Shown here: positions 16,806-26,329 of the stretch, one piece after another
How the letters are laid out: each line of letters starts with the position of its first letter
Position numbering within the stretch: the stretch's first letter is position 1
Assembly: GCA_002689925.1 (NCBI GenBank)
Contig: NZIO01000040.1
Span: forward strand, 1 to 50,973
Reading direction: 5' to 3'
Length of the DNA: 50,973 bases
Source of the DNA: Candidatus Pelagibacter sp.
GTDB taxonomy: Bacteria > Pseudomonadota > Alphaproteobacteria > Pelagibacterales > Pelagibacteraceae
Made by a program: the position numbers and the translations under genes
Notes under the pieces: model-generated
Told to the model about the DNA's origin: nothing
Databases searched by the model: none
Seen by the model: the letters and a program-made list of their open reading frames with translations, nothing else

Positions 16806-17308
16806 TAATTATTGGTATAGATCCAGGAGTAAGTGGAGCAATAAGTATTTTAGAAAACAAAAAAATTATAGAAGTTCATGAAATGCCAACAATGATAGAT
16901 GGCAAAAAACATAAAAGACAGGTTAATGGAGCTCTTGTTACCCAGATTATAAAGAAACATTTGAAAAATAATAAAGAAATTGTTTTGGTAGTTGAACAAG
17001 TAGGTGCAATGCCAGGCCAGGGTGTTACCAGCATGTTTAATTTTGGTCAATCTTTTGGAATAATAAAAGGTATTTGTGCTGCTTTAATGTTGCCATTATA
17101 TCTAGTGAGACCAGTAAAATGGAAAAAACATTTTGAATTAATTAATTCTGAGAAAGACGCCAGTAGAACAAAAGCTATTCAAATTTACCCTGAATTTTCA
17201 GAATATCTTTCAAAAAAAAAGGATTCGAATAAAGCTGATTCAATTTTAATAGCAAGGTATTTTTATGATGCAAATAAAAGCTTTAAAGCTGATGAAATTA
17301 AAAATTAG
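16802..17308 (+). CDS. RuvC-like Holliday junction resolvase (phage/organelle-like subtype)
   Basis: This RNase H-fold nuclease has 168 residues. Acidic residues expected for the metal site are visible: Asp7 in GIDPGVSGA, Glu65 in VVEQVGAMPGQG, and Asp141/Asp146 in KKDSNKADSILIA. The body (MPTMIDGKKHKRQVN, VGAMPGQGVTSMFNFGQSFG, VRPVKWKKHF) resembles the RuvC-like proteins found in phages and some bacteria more than canonical RuvC. The position after yebC is where alphaproteobacterial ruvC normally sits, but ruvA, ruvB and ybgC do not follow; tolQ does. It probably resolves branched DNA. Substrate and partner helicase are unknown. Confidence 0.8.
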   Translation: MIIIGIDPGVSGAISILENKKIIEVHEMPTMIDGKKHKRQVNGALVTQIIKKHLKNNKEIVLVVEQVGAMPGQGVTSMFNFGQSFGIIKGICAALMLPLYLVRPVKWKKHFELINSEKDASRTKAIQIYPEFSEYLSKKKDSNKADSILIARYFYDANKSFKADEIKN

Positions 17309-17358
17309 TCTTTAAAAATGCCAAATTCATGACACAATTAAGTGTATCTTAGTCCTTA

Positions 17359-18039
17359 ATGGAACAAGAAATAGCAACCCAAGTTGTAGCGTTAGGCGGA
17401 TCTAACGATTTTACCTTAATAAGTTTATTTTTAAGGGCAGATTTTATAGTAAAAAGTGTAATTATTATACTTATAGCAGCTTCTATAACTTCATGGGCAA
17501 TTATATACGATAAGACTCGTTTATTTAAAAGAATAAATAAAACTACTCAAGAATTTGAAGAAAAGTTTTGGAAATCTAAATCTGCTGAAAGTGTTTATAA
17601 CAATTTATCAAATAAGAACAAAGATCCATTGATTAATATTTTTGATAAAGCAATGAGTGAATTAATCAAGACTAAATCAAAATCATCTACAGTACAAAAT
17701 ATAAGAGTCACAAGAGTTCTTGAAATTTCTACTGACAAAGAAATAAAAATAATAGAAAAATATTTTACTTTTCTTGCAACAGTAGGATCTACAGCGCCAT
17801 TTATAGGTTTATTTGGAACCGTATGGGGAATTATGAATTCATTTCAATCAATCGCAGTTTCGAGAAATACGAGTTTAGCAATTGTTGCCCCAGGAATAGC
17901 GGAAGCACTTTTTGCTACTGCCCTAGGTTTACTTGCTGCTATACCAGCGGTAATTGCATATAATAAATTTACGAATGATCTGAGAGAATATTCTTCTACA
18001 ATAGAAAATTTTTCAAAAAGATTTTTATCTATTATCTAA
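17359..18039 (+). CDS. tolQ: Tol-Pal system protein TolQ
   Basis: This inner-membrane proton-channel subunit of the Tol-Pal envelope constriction system has 226 residues. Three hydrophobic helices lie at about 33-52, 135-160 and 175-200, with [20 protein letters not shown] and the [23 protein letters not shown] block characteristic of TolQ/ExbB. It is followed after 6 bases by tolR. The 50-base gap upstream may hold a promoter, but no convincing one is seen. Confidence 0.94.
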   Translation: MEQEIATQVVALGGSNDFTLISLFLRADFIVKSVIIILIAASITSWAIIYDKTRLFKRINKTTQEFEEKFWKSKSAESVYNNLSNKNKDPLINIFDKAMSELIKTKSKSSTVQNIRVTRVLEISTDKEIKIIEKYFTFLATVGSTAPFIGLFGTVWGIMNSFQSIAVSRNTSLAIVAPGIAEALFATALGLLAAIPAVIAYNKFTNDLREYSSTIENFSKRFLSII

Positions 18040-18045
18040 AATTTT

Positions 18046-18459
18046 ATGAGTTTTAAAATCAATCGATCCTCAAAAAGTCCAATGAGTGAAATTAATGTAA
18101 CTCCTTTTGTAGATGTAATGTTGGTGCTGTTAATTATATTTATGGTAACAGCCCCACTTCTAACAGTAGGTGTACAAGTTGATTTACCCGAGTCTGCTGC
18201 AGACTCACTTCCTGAAGACCAAGAACCACTAGCTTTATCAATTAATTCAAAAGGTGAGGTATTTATTCAAGAACATAAAGTTGTTTATGAAAAAATAATT
18301 CCTAAAATTTTAGCAATTTCAAAAAATCGTACTGATACAAGAATATATGTTCGGGGCGATCAAACAATTAATTATGGAAGGGTGCTCGAAGTAATGGGGA
18401 TGTTATCTGGCGCAGGTTTTTCCAAAGTAGCTTTAGTTTCCGAACCTTACAAAGATTGA
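18046..18459 (+). CDS. tolR: Tol-Pal system protein TolR
   Basis: TolR is a 137-residue ExbD-like protein with one N-terminal membrane helix (about 22-42) preceded by SEINVTPFVDVMLVLLIIFM. Asp23 in that helix is the conserved proton-conducting residue. The periplasmic domain (about 60-137) has the family pattern ending GFSKVALVSEP. It works with TolQ to energise TolA. Its TGA overlaps a possible TTG start of the next gene. Confidence 0.94.
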   Translation: MSFKINRSSKSPMSEINVTPFVDVMLVLLIIFMVTAPLLTVGVQVDLPESAADSLPEDQEPLALSINSKGEVFIQEHKVVYEKIIPKILAISKNRTDTRIYVRGDQTINYGRVLEVMGMLSGAGFSKVALVSEPYKD

Positions 18460-18461
18460 AC

Positions 18462-19271
18462 ATGACGAGAGCTTTGTTTGTTTCAATTACCTTTCATCTT
18501 TTGATGATTGTTGCAACATTTTTCACTATGCCTTTATTAACAAAAAAAGCTATTGATCTACCTCCAATAGTTTCAGTTGAATTAATTCAAATTTCAGAAA
18601 AAACTAATCTTCCTTTTGCACCAAAAGCAAAAGAAATATTAGAAAAAGTAAAAAAAGAAGAAGAAAGAATTGTCTCTCAACAAGCCCCACCAGCAGAAGT
18701 TAAAAAAGAAAAACCTGACAAAATACCTTTACCTAACGAGACGAAAGAAGAAAAAAAAAAGATAGTTGAAAAAAAACAAAACCCTGAAGAAATAGATCTG
18801 GAAGTTAAACAGGTATCAGAATTTGAAAAAAAGGAATTATTCGATCCAGATCAAATAGCAGCACTAATTGATAAATCTAAAGAAGAAGTAGCTGAAACAA
18901 ATCAAAAAAATAAAAAAATATCTCAAAGTCAGGTTAAAAATTCTATTATTTCTGCTCTAACCCTTAGTCAAGAAGACGCTCTAAAAGCTCAAATTTTTGG
19001 CTGTTGGAGCATTCCCTTAGGACTTCCTTATAATCAAAATTTAATTGTAAGAATTAAACTTAAATTAAAGCCAGATGGTAATATTATTAAATCAGAGATT
19101 TTAGATCATGCTAGAATGAATCAACCTGGTCAAGGCTTTTATAAAGTTCTTGCAGAAAGTGCTTTAAGAGCTGTAAGATTGTGCCAACCGTTAAAGGTTC
19201 CTCCAACGGGTTATGAAAAATGGAAAGATTTACAACTTAACTTTGATGCCAATGAAATGCTAAAAGGATAA
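18462..19271 (+). CDS. tolA: TolA-like periplasm-spanning protein
   Basis: This TolA/TonB-like protein has one N-terminal membrane helix (about residues 4-27), a long charged Lys/Glu/Pro-rich linker to about residue 150, and a C-terminal globular domain (about 175-269, with QIFGCWSIPLGLPYNQN and ALRAVRLCQPLKVPP). Identification rests on this architecture and on the position between tolR and tolB; the linker is not alignable. I chose ATG at 18462. A TTG at 18456 would add two residues. Confidence 0.85.
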   Translation: MTRALFVSITFHLLMIVATFFTMPLLTKKAIDLPPIVSVELIQISEKTNLPFAPKAKEILEKVKKEEERIVSQQAPPAEVKKEKPDKIPLPNETKEEKKKIVEKKQNPEEIDLEVKQVSEFEKKELFDPDQIAALIDKSKEEVAETNQKNKKISQSQVKNSIISALTLSQEDALKAQIFGCWSIPLGLPYNQNLIVRIKLKLKPDGNIIKSEILDHARMNQPGQGFYKVLAESALRAVRLCQPLKVPPTGYEKWKDLQLNFDANEMLKG

Positions 19272-20618
19272 ATGAAAAAGATTATATTGTTAATAAATAT
19301 TTTTGTAATTATTTTTACCCAAAATTTATATGCTATAGTTAAAGTTGATGTCACTAGAGGTAATTTGAGCCCATTGCCAATAGCAATCTCACCTTTTTAT
19401 AACGATTCAAAAATCAAAAATATTAAATTAGAAGGAAAAGAAATAGAAAATATTGGTTATAAAATTTCAGAAGTTATCGAAAATAATTTAAAGAGATCTG
19501 GTTTGTTTAATCCATTAGATAAAGAATCTTTTGTTCAAAAACCTGATATAGCTCATTTAAAACCAAGGTTTGAAGATTGGAAACTTATAAAATCACAAGC
19601 TCTTGTGACAGGAAAAATTTCAATAAGTAGTGATAAGCTAAAGGTAGAATTTAGATTATGGGATGTTGTTGCAGCAAAAGAAATCACAGCCTTAAGTTTT
19701 ACAACAGTCCATTCAAATTGGAGAAGAATTTCTCACATTATCTCTGATAAAATTTATCAAAGATTAACTGGAGAGGATGGATATTTTGATACTAGAATTT
19801 TATATGTTTCTGAAACAGGCCCCAAAAATCAAAGAGTAAAAAAATTAGCTATCATGGATCAAGATGGAGCAAATATAAAATATTTAACTCTTGGTAATGA
19901 ACTTGTTTTGACTCCAAGATTTAGTCCAGGAAATCAATTAGTAACTTATTTATCTTATTTTAAAAATATGCCAAGAGTTTATTTATTAGATCTTGAAACT
20001 GGAACACAAGAAGTAGCTGGAGATTTTTCAGGTATGACTTTTGCGCCAAGATTTTCTTATGATGGACAAAAGATTATAATGAGTTTTGCAAAAGATGGAA
20101 ATTCAGATATTTATACTATGGATTTAGAATCAAGATTAGTTGAAAAATTGACAGAACATCCTTCGATAGATACTTCTCCTTCTTACTCACCAGATGGTAA
20201 ATTTGTTGTTTTTAATTCTGATAGAAGTGGTTTGCAGCAAATCTATGTAATGAGAAGTGACGGTTCTAATGTAAAAAGAATTACATTTGGGAAAGGCTTA
20301 TATGGAACTCCAGTATGGTCTCCACGTGGTGACTTAATAGCTTTTACTAAAGTGCACAAAGGTAGATTTTATATAGGAGTAATGAGGCCAGATGGATCGG
20401 GTGAAAGATTGTTGACTGAAAATTATTATCAAGAAGCGCCTTCCTGGTCCCCAAATGGAAGAGTGTTGATTTTTTATAGAGAGACGAAAACAGACTCAAA
20501 AGGTGAGGGGTTTTCAGCAAAATTGTGGTCAATAGATTTAACGGGTTATAATGAGAGAATGATCAATACTGAGACAGATGCTTCTGATCCAGCATGGTCA
20601 CCCCTGTTATCTAAATAG
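19272..20618 (+). CDS. tolB: Tol-Pal system beta-propeller protein TolB
   Basis: This periplasmic protein has 448 residues with a signal peptide (about 1-21, ending LYA). An N-terminal domain (about 25-165) is followed by a six-bladed beta propeller. Repeats such as [53 protein letters not shown] and [10 protein letters not shown] mark successive blades. It binds Pal and links it to TolA. The ATG follows the tolA stop directly. Confidence 0.96.
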   Translation: MKKIILLINIFVIIFTQNLYAIVKVDVTRGNLSPLPIAISPFYNDSKIKNIKLEGKEIENIGYKISEVIENNLKRSGLFNPLDKESFVQKPDIAHLKPRFEDWKLIKSQALVTGKISISSDKLKVEFRLWDVVAAKEITALSFTTVHSNWRRISHIISDKIYQRLTGEDGYFDTRILYVSETGPKNQRVKKLAIMDQDGANIKYLTLGNELVLTPRFSPGNQLVTYLSYFKNMPRVYLLDLETGTQEVAGDFSGMTFAPRFSYDGQKIIMSFAKDGNSDIYTMDLESRLVEKLTEHPSIDTSPSYSPDGKFVVFNSDRSGLQQIYVMRSDGSNVKRITFGKGLYGTPVWSPRGDLIAFTKVHKGRFYIGVMRPDGSGERLLTENYYQEAPSWSPNGRVLIFYRETKTDSKGEGFSAKLWSIDLTGYNERMINTETDASDPAWSPLLSK

Positions 20619-20700
20619 TGAATTCAAGCAAAATTTACGCTTGCAAGTTGCAGATAATTTTGAAATTATAAGTTATTATAATTTAATTGGAGATTTAGAA

Positions 20701-21183
20701 ATGTATAATCAGAATTTAATAAGAAATTTCTTAGTTGCATCACTAATGGCCCTAGTGCTTTCAGCTTGTGCAACGCAGAAAAAAGCGGGTACGGGACAGC
20801 TTCAAGGTGACGTTTATACAGGAAAAGAAACTATAAAATTTTTAGCAAAGGGAGTACCGGATAGAGTTTTCTTTGCAACAAACAAAACTACTTTAACAAC
20901 AGCCTCTAGAGATACTTTAAGAAAGCAAGCAGCATGGTTAAGAAAGAATAAAAACATTTCAGTAACTGTTGAAGGGCATGCTGATGAAAGAGGAACTAGA
21001 GAATATAACTTGGCATTAGGTGAAAGAAGAGCTAATGCTGCCAGAGATTACCTAATGACCTATGGAATATCTGCTAAAAGAATAAATGTTATAAGCTACG
21101 GAAAAGAAAGACCTGTTAACAATGGTTCTACACCGTTAGCGTGGTCACAAAACAGAAGATCTGTAACAGTTAAAGCTAATTAA
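20701..21183 (+). CDS. pal: Peptidoglycan-associated lipoprotein Pal
   Basis: This outer-membrane lipoprotein has 160 residues. The signal peptide MYNQNLIRNFLVASLMALVL ends in the lipobox LSAC with Cys23. The OmpA-like peptidoglycan-binding domain covers about 55-160, with VEGHADERGTREYNLALGER and RVNVISYGKERP-like segments. The start is ATG at 20701, with GGAG upstream. An open frame reaches back to 20578 inside tolB, but the added 41 residues would destroy the lipoprotein signal. A strong terminator lies 14 bases after the stop. Confidence 0.95.
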   Translation: MYNQNLIRNFLVASLMALVLSACATQKKAGTGQLQGDVYTGKETIKFLAKGVPDRVFFATNKTTLTTASRDTLRKQAAWLRKNKNISVTVEGHADERGTREYNLALGERRANAARDYLMTYGISAKRINVISYGKERPVNNGSTPLAWSQNRRSVTVKAN

Positions 21184-21196
21184 TAAATATATAATG

Positions 21197-21234
21197 AAAA
21201 GACCCCCAAAATAAAATTTGGGGGTCTTTTTTTT
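21197..21234 (+). terminator. Rho-independent terminator after pal
   Basis: A perfect 10-bp stem, GACCCCCAAA (21201-21210) and TTTGGGGGTC (21217-21226), has a six-base loop ATAAAA and a run of eight T. Flanking A and T bases extend the pairing. It is the strongest intrinsic terminator I can see in the window and separates tolQRAB-pal from cpoB. Confidence 0.95.
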
Positions 21235-21260
21235 GCCATTTTTTTTATTAAAATCACAAT

Positions 21261-22229
21261 ATGTCAATTAATAGATTATTTATTTTTAAATATTTTTTAG
21301 TTTTTTTATTGATGTCTTTTGTTTTATCTTCAAAACTATCTTCGGAAGAAGAAAATACATCAGATATTACAAACCAGGTTCAACAAATTCGTGAAGATAT
21401 TAAAACTCTAGAAAAAGCTGTTTACTCTTCCAGTCTAACAAATACATCTGGAAATACTTCAGCTAATGAAGATATTCTTACAAGGCATTTATTAAAACTT
21501 TCCGAAATTGAAGAACAATTTCAAATGTTAACAAATAAATTTGAAGAAATTAATTTTAAGATAGATAAAATATCAAATAGAATTACAAAAATTCAATCAG
21601 ACAACCAATTAAGATTTCAAGAAATTGAAAAAGGAAATATAAATTATTCAGGATTAGATAATTCTTTAAAAGAAAAAAAACTCCCTGGTTCAAGTGAAGC
21701 ACAAGATCTGGGCTACGTAAGTGAAAATGATATAAATTCTTCTGAACAAGTTCAACAAACACAATCTATTGACTCTGCTGGAACAGTAACCACAGAAAAA
21801 GCAGAAAGAACCGAAAAGATTTTACCTGATAAATCTCCAGAAAAGCAATATGAATTTGCTCTTAATATTTTAAAGGTAGGAGATTATGAAACAGCAGAAT
21901 TAGCTTTGAGAGAATTTGTAGCAACTAATTCAGAACACAAATTAGCAGGAAATGCGCAGTACTGGTATGGTGAAACTTTTAGAATAAGACAACTTTATAC
22001 AGATGCAGCAACTGCTTATTTAGATGGATATCAAAAATATCCAAAGAGTTCTAAAGGACCAATTAACTTATTAAAGCTTGGAGTTACATTAGTTCAAATT
22101 GGAGAAAAAAAACAAGGATGTTCTATGATAACTGGTGTAAGCAAACAATATCCAAAAGCGAAACAGTCAGTACTTTTAAAAGCTGAATATGAAAAGAAAA
22201 AATACGAGTGCATCAAACAAAGTAGTTAG
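21261..22229 (+). CDS. cpoB: Cell division coordinator CpoB (YbgF)
   Basis: This periplasmic protein of 322 residues has an N-terminal signal peptide (about 1-28) and a coiled-coil region (about 35-115). A variable linker and a C-terminal TPR domain (about 190-320) follow, with PEKQYEFALNILKVGDYETA, NAQYWYGETFRIRQLYTDAA and PKSSKGPINLLKLG. CpoB connects peptidoglycan synthesis to Tol-Pal constriction. It lies behind the pal terminator, so it needs its own promoter or read-through. Its 3' end overlaps tilS by 41 bases. Confidence 0.9.
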   Translation: MSINRLFIFKYFLVFLLMSFVLSSKLSSEEENTSDITNQVQQIREDIKTLEKAVYSSSLTNTSGNTSANEDILTRHLLKLSEIEEQFQMLTNKFEEINFKIDKISNRITKIQSDNQLRFQEIEKGNINYSGLDNSLKEKKLPGSSEAQDLGYVSENDINSSEQVQQTQSIDSAGTVTTEKAERTEKILPDKSPEKQYEFALNILKVGDYETAELALREFVATNSEHKLAGNAQYWYGETFRIRQLYTDAATAYLDGYQKYPKSSKGPINLLKLGVTLVQIGEKKQGCSMITGVSKQYPKAKQSVLLKAEYEKKKYECIKQSS

Positions 22230-23214
22230 AAAAACTTTTGTCAAAAATATTAAGATTAATAAAATATATAAAGTTTTTAAATCTAAACTAAACAAACATA
22301 TTAAATTAAATAAGTTTGCAGTTGGAGTCTCAGGTGGATCTGACAGTTTGTCTTTAGCGTATTTTAGTGCAAAATATCAAAAAGAATTTAAGAATAAAGT
22401 ATTTTTTTTTATAGTTGATCATAAAATCAAAAAAGATTCTTCGAAAGAATCAACAAATGCTAAAAAAATTTTAAAAAAAAAAGGAATAAATGCAAAAATT
22501 TTAACTTGGAAAGGCTCTATTCCTTTTAGCAATATTCAATCTAAAGCAAGATTAATGAGATATTCATTAATTGAAAAAGAGTGCACAAAGAATAGAATAC
22601 CTTTTTTGCTAACCGCTCATCATCAAGATGATCAAATAGAAACTTTTTTAATTAGGCTAACCAGAGGAAGTGGTATTAATGGACTTTCTTCTATGTCTGA
22701 AGTTATTAGTTTTAATAATAATCTTAAAATTATTAGACCACTTTTAAAAGTAAATAAAGATGATTTAAAATATGTGGCATCTACTATATTTAAGGATTAT
22801 ATAAATGATCCAGCTAATGAAAATAAAAACTTTTTAAGAGTAAGAATTAGAAACTTAAGAAGATCATTAGAGCTCGATGGTTTTAAAATTAACAGAATAT
22901 TAAATACAATAAATAATCTTAAAAAAGCAAAAAAAGCATTAGAGTTTTATAAGAATTTGGCATTAAAAAAACATGTTAAATATATAAAAAATTATAGCTG
23001 CATTATTAGTATTAATTTAATTTTAGATGAATCTGAGGAGATTACATTTAGATGCTTTTCTGAAATATTTGTATCTGTAAGTGGAACTTATTACCCTCCT
23101 AGATCAACTAAAATTTCTAGATTAATTAATAGTCTAAAAAAGGTAAATTTTAAAAAAAGCTCCTTAGGAAATTGTCTAATTCAAAAAAAAACAAGATTTT
23201 ATAATTATTACTAA
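22189..23214 (+). CDS. tilS: tRNA(Ile)-lysidine synthase TilS
   Basis: TilS modifies C34 of the CAT-anticodon tRNA-Ile so that it reads AUA. This protein has 341 residues. The PP-loop VGVSGGSDSLSLAYF (about 44-58), LTAHHQDDQIETFLIRLTRGSG and a DPxNEN-type NDPANENKNFLRVRIRN segment are diagnostic. The C-terminal domains of the longer E. coli enzyme are reduced. The start at 22189 lies inside cpoB; no later start keeps the N-terminal region, so the overlap seems real. Confidence 0.9.
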   Translation: MKRKNTSASNKVVRKTFVKNIKINKIYKVFKSKLNKHIKLNKFAVGVSGGSDSLSLAYFSAKYQKEFKNKVFFFIVDHKIKKDSSKESTNAKKILKKKGINAKILTWKGSIPFSNIQSKARLMRYSLIEKECTKNRIPFLLTAHHQDDQIETFLIRLTRGSGINGLSSMSEVISFNNNLKIIRPLLKVNKDDLKYVASTIFKDYINDPANENKNFLRVRIRNLRRSLELDGFKINRILNTINNLKKAKKALEFYKNLALKKHVKYIKNYSCIISINLILDESEEITFRCFSEIFVSVSGTYYPPRSTKISRLINSLKKVNFKKSSLGNCLIQKKTRFYNYY

Positions 23215-23278
23215 AAATAAAAAAAATTAATGAGTAAATCATCCTAATTATTTAAAACTTTAGATAATTCAAGACCTT

Positions 23279-23323
23279 TTGACGCAAAAAGGACACTTGT
23301 TAATTTTTAAATAATCATTATCT
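23279..23323 (+). promoter_or_regulatory. Candidate ftsH promoter(s), including a sigma-32-like element
   Basis: The 124-base gap before ftsH holds TTGACG (23279-23284) and, after 16 bases, TAATTT (23301-23306), a plausible sigma-70 site. It also holds CTTG (23296-23299), 17 bases, then ATTATCT (23317-23323). The latter resembles the alphaproteobacterial heat-shock pattern CTTG-N17/18-CYTATNT. An inverted repeat CCTTTT/AAAAGG (23275-23280, 23287-23292) surrounds the first -35. Consensus matches only. Confidence 0.4.
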
Positions 23324-23338
23324 TAAATACATATATTT

Positions 23339-25240
23339 ATGAACTATAAAAATTTATTAATGTGGGCAGTTATAGTAGCCTTGGTTTTAGGTCTTTTTCA
23401 ACTATTTCAAAACCCAAAGAATGTAGCTACGAAAAATAAAATTTCTTTCTCTCAATTTATAGATGAAGTTGAGAACGGTAGAATTGTTCAAGTAGAAATT
23501 CAAGGAAAGAACTTAAGTGGTTTAAAGGCTAATGGAGAAACATTTACAACTTATGTTCCTGACGATCCTAACCTAGTACAAAGATTAACTGACAAAGGTG
23601 TAAGCATTACAGCTTCACCAGTGGAAGATAAAATGCCATCGTTGTTTGGAATACTGCTATCTTGGTTTCCAATGCTTTTATTAATTGCAGTCTGGATATT
23701 TTTTATGAGACAGATGCAAGGAGGAAAAGGTGGGGCAATGGGCTTTGGAAGATCTAAAGCAAAACTACTTTCAGAAGCTAGAGGAAAAGTTACATTCAAT
23801 GATGTCGCTGGGATAGATGAAGCGAAAGAAGAAGTAGAAGAAATAGTAGAATTTTTAAAAGATCCAAGAAAGTTTAGAAGACTTGGTGGAAAAATTCCAA
23901 GAGGTGCCCTTTTAATAGGACCTCCAGGAACTGGAAAAACTTTATTAGCAAGAGCTATAGCTGGTGAAGCAAATGTTCCTTTCTTTACAATATCTGGCTC
24001 AGACTTTGTTGAAATGTTTGTAGGAGTGGGAGCTTCTAGAGTAAGAGACATGATGGAACAAGGTAAAAAAAATGCACCTTGTATAATTTTTATTGATGAA
24101 ATTGATGCTGTTGGAAGAAGTAGGGGTGCTGGTTTGGGTGGTGGAAATGATGAAAGAGAACAAACATTAAATCAATTACTTGTTGAGATGGATGGTTTTG
24201 AGACAAACGAAGGTGTTATTGTAATAGCAGCTACTAACAGACCAGATGTATTAGACCCAGCTTTACTAAGACCTGGAAGGTTTGATAGACAAGTTGTTGT
24301 TTCAAATCCAGATATTATAGGAAGAGAAGCAATACTTAAGGTTCATGTAAAAAAAATCAAAATTGGACCTGACGTAAAATTAAGAACTATTGCAAGAGGA
24401 ACACCAGGTTTTTCTGGGGCAGATTTAGCAAATTTATGTAATGAGTCAGCGTTGCTGGCAGCAAGAAAAAATAAACGTATTGTAACAATGTCTGACATTG
24501 AAGAAGCTAAAGATAAAGTAATGATGGGGGCTGAAAGAAGATCAATGGTAATGACTGAAGATGAAAAGAAACTTATAGCATATCACGAAGGAGGTCATGC
24601 AATTGTTTCGTTTAATTTAGATCATTCTGACCCTATCCATAAAGCAACAATTATTCCAAGAGGCAGAGCTTTAGGTATGGTAATGAATCTTCCGGAAAAA
24701 GATAAACATGGTCATTCTATAAAAGAATTAAAAGCTAGAATGGCAGTTTGTTTTGGAGGCAGAGTAGGAGAAGAACTTATTTTTGGAAAAGACAATATAT
24801 CAACAGGAGCAGGAGGAGGCGCAGGCTCTGATATTAGTCAAGCCACTAAACTTGCTAGAGCTATGGTTACCCAGTACGGCATGAGTGAGGCTCTTGGACC
24901 AATGGAATATGGCGAAAATGAAGAAGAGATATTTCTTGGAAGATCAGTTGCTAGACATCAACACATGTCTGAGGAAACTGCAAAAAAAGTTGATGCCGAG
25001 ATAAAGAAAATTGTAGATGATGGCTACCAGAAAGCAAAAAAAATTCTTTCAGATAAAATAGATGATTTACACAAATTAGCTAAAGCTTTGCTTGTTTATG
25101 AAACTTTAAGCGGTGAGGAAATTAAAAATTTACTTGTAAATAATATACAACCGGTTAGAGCAAAAGATGATGATATTGATAAAGATTCTGACAGCTCTTC
25201 AGCTTTAGGCTCAATGGGTTTAAAACCTAAGCCAGCTTAA
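23339..25240 (+). CDS. ftsH: ATP-dependent zinc metalloprotease FtsH
   Basis: FtsH is a membrane-anchored AAA+ protease for membrane-protein quality control and turnover of regulators such as sigma-32. It has 633 residues. Membrane helices lie at about 8-24 and 104-123. Walker A is GPPGTGKT (194-201), the pore motif is [11 protein letters not shown], Walker B is CIIFIDEID, the second region of homology is [20 protein letters not shown], and the zinc site is HEGGH (416-420). The C-terminal tail is acidic. The tilS-ftsH order is conserved in alphaproteobacteria, and rpoH lies about 5 kb away. Confidence 0.97.
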   Translation: MNYKNLLMWAVIVALVLGLFQLFQNPKNVATKNKISFSQFIDEVENGRIVQVEIQGKNLSGLKANGETFTTYVPDDPNLVQRLTDKGVSITASPVEDKMPSLFGILLSWFPMLLLIAVWIFFMRQMQGGKGGAMGFGRSKAKLLSEARGKVTFNDVAGIDEAKEEVEEIVEFLKDPRKFRRLGGKIPRGALLIGPPGTGKTLLARAIAGEANVPFFTISGSDFVEMFVGVGASRVRDMMEQGKKNAPCIIFIDEIDAVGRSRGAGLGGGNDEREQTLNQLLVEMDGFETNEGVIVIAATNRPDVLDPALLRPGRFDRQVVVSNPDIIGREAILKVHVKKIKIGPDVKLRTIARGTPGFSGADLANLCNESALLAARKNKRIVTMSDIEEAKDKVMMGAERRSMVMTEDEKKLIAYHEGGHAIVSFNLDHSDPIHKATIIPRGRALGMVMNLPEKDKHGHSIKELKARMAVCFGGRVGEELIFGKDNISTGAGGGAGSDISQATKLARAMVTQYGMSEALGPMEYGENEEEIFLGRSVARHQHMSEETAKKVDAEIKKIVDDGYQKAKKILSDKIDDLHKLAKALLVYETLSGEEIKNLLVNNIQPVRAKDDDIDKDSDSSSALGSMGLKPKPA

Positions 25241-25249
25241 AATTCTTAA

Positions 25250-26329
25250 ATGCGAACATATTACACAAGAGCGTGTAATTTTTTTTACGGTCTTCAAGCC
25301 AGAGCTTTAATTAAACAAAAAAAATGTTTACCTTTAAATGGTTTAAAAAATATAGGCTTTAATACAATTGAATTAATTCAAAGAAAAAATAGAGGCAAAA
25401 CCAAAAGAAAATATTTTAAAATCTCACAAATTAAAAATCTAGATAAGCAAATTAAAAAACAAATTAAGAAAGATTTAATACAATTAACCTCTAAAAAGAA
25501 AAAAATTTTATCATTAAATTTTAGTGAACCTTCAGTCATGGGGATACTTAATGTAACCCCAGATAGTTTCTCTGATGGAGGGCAATATTTTAATAAAATT
25601 GATGCTTACAAAAAAGCTCTTTTGATGACAAAAGAAGGTGCATCAATTATCGATATAGGAGGAGAATCTACAAGGCCAGGTTCAAAAGAAATTAATTCTA
25701 CTAAAGAATGGGGAAGAATTGGCCCAGTAATTAAAAAAATTAAGAAATATAGAAAAAAAATAATTTTATCTATTGATACTAGAAAATCACTGGTTATGAA
25801 AAATAGTATTAAACAAGGAGCAGATATAATTAACGATGTGTCAGGATTTAATTTTGATAAATCTTCTTATAAAATTATTTGTAAAAAGAAACCTTTTATA
25901 ATCATCAACCACTCACAAGGCAAACCCTCAGATATGCAAAAAAATCCAAAGTATAATGATGTATTATTAGATATTTATGATTATTTTGAAGAAAAGATTA
26001 ACTTTTTTTCAAAAAGAAAATTTAATAAAAAAAATATTATTTTAGACCCTGGTATTGGATTTGGAAAAAATTTAGAACATAATCTTAGATTGATTTCTAA
26101 AATTTCTCTATTTCATAGTTTGGGCTGTCCACTTTTATTAGGTACTTCAAGAAAAAGTTTTATAAAACATATAGTAACAAAATTTGATACCAATTTAAGA
26201 ACTGGAGGCACAATATCATCAGTAATTTATGGACTTTCTCAAGGAGTTCAGATATTTAGAGTTCACGATGTTAAAGAAGCAAAGCAAGGAATCTTAGTTT
26301 ATAAAAATTTTTTAAATATAATTGACTAA
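25250..26329 (+). CDS. folP: Dihydropteroate synthase with N-terminal extension
   Basis: FolP condenses p-aminobenzoate with the pterin diphosphate in folate synthesis. The catalytic TIM barrel begins at MGILNVTPDSFSDGG (about residue 97) and continues with IDIGGESTRPGS, LSIDTRKS, DIINDVSGF, ILDPGIGFGKN and GTSRKSFI. About 80 residues precede the region equivalent to the E. coli N-terminus (TRACNFFYGLQARALIKQKK and onward, Lys-rich). Extended forms occur in other alphaproteobacteria, so this is probably real rather than a misplaced start. It overlaps glmM by one base. Confidence 0.93.
   Translation: MRTYYTRACNFFYGLQARALIKQKKCLPLNGLKNIGFNTIELIQRKNRGKTKRKYFKISQIKNLDKQIKKQIKKDLIQLTSKKKKILSLNFSEPSVMGILNVTPDSFSDGGQYFNKIDAYKKALLMTKEGASIIDIGGESTRPGSKEINSTKEWGRIGPVIKKIKKYRKKIILSIDTRKSLVMKNSIKQGADIINDVSGFNFDKSSYKIICKKKPFIIINHSQGKPSDMQKNPKYNDVLLDIYDYFEEKINFFSKRKFNKKNIILDPGIGFGKNLEHNLRLISKISLFHSLGCPLLLGTSRKSFIKHIVTKFDTNLRTGGTISSVIYGLSQGVQIFRVHDVKEAKQGILVYKNFLNIID

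Noticed and set aside
23551-24051. Antisense open frame of 166 residues inside ftsH
   Set aside because: It mirrors the AAA+ coding sequence; codon bias of ftsH leaves the opposite strand open. No independent evidence.
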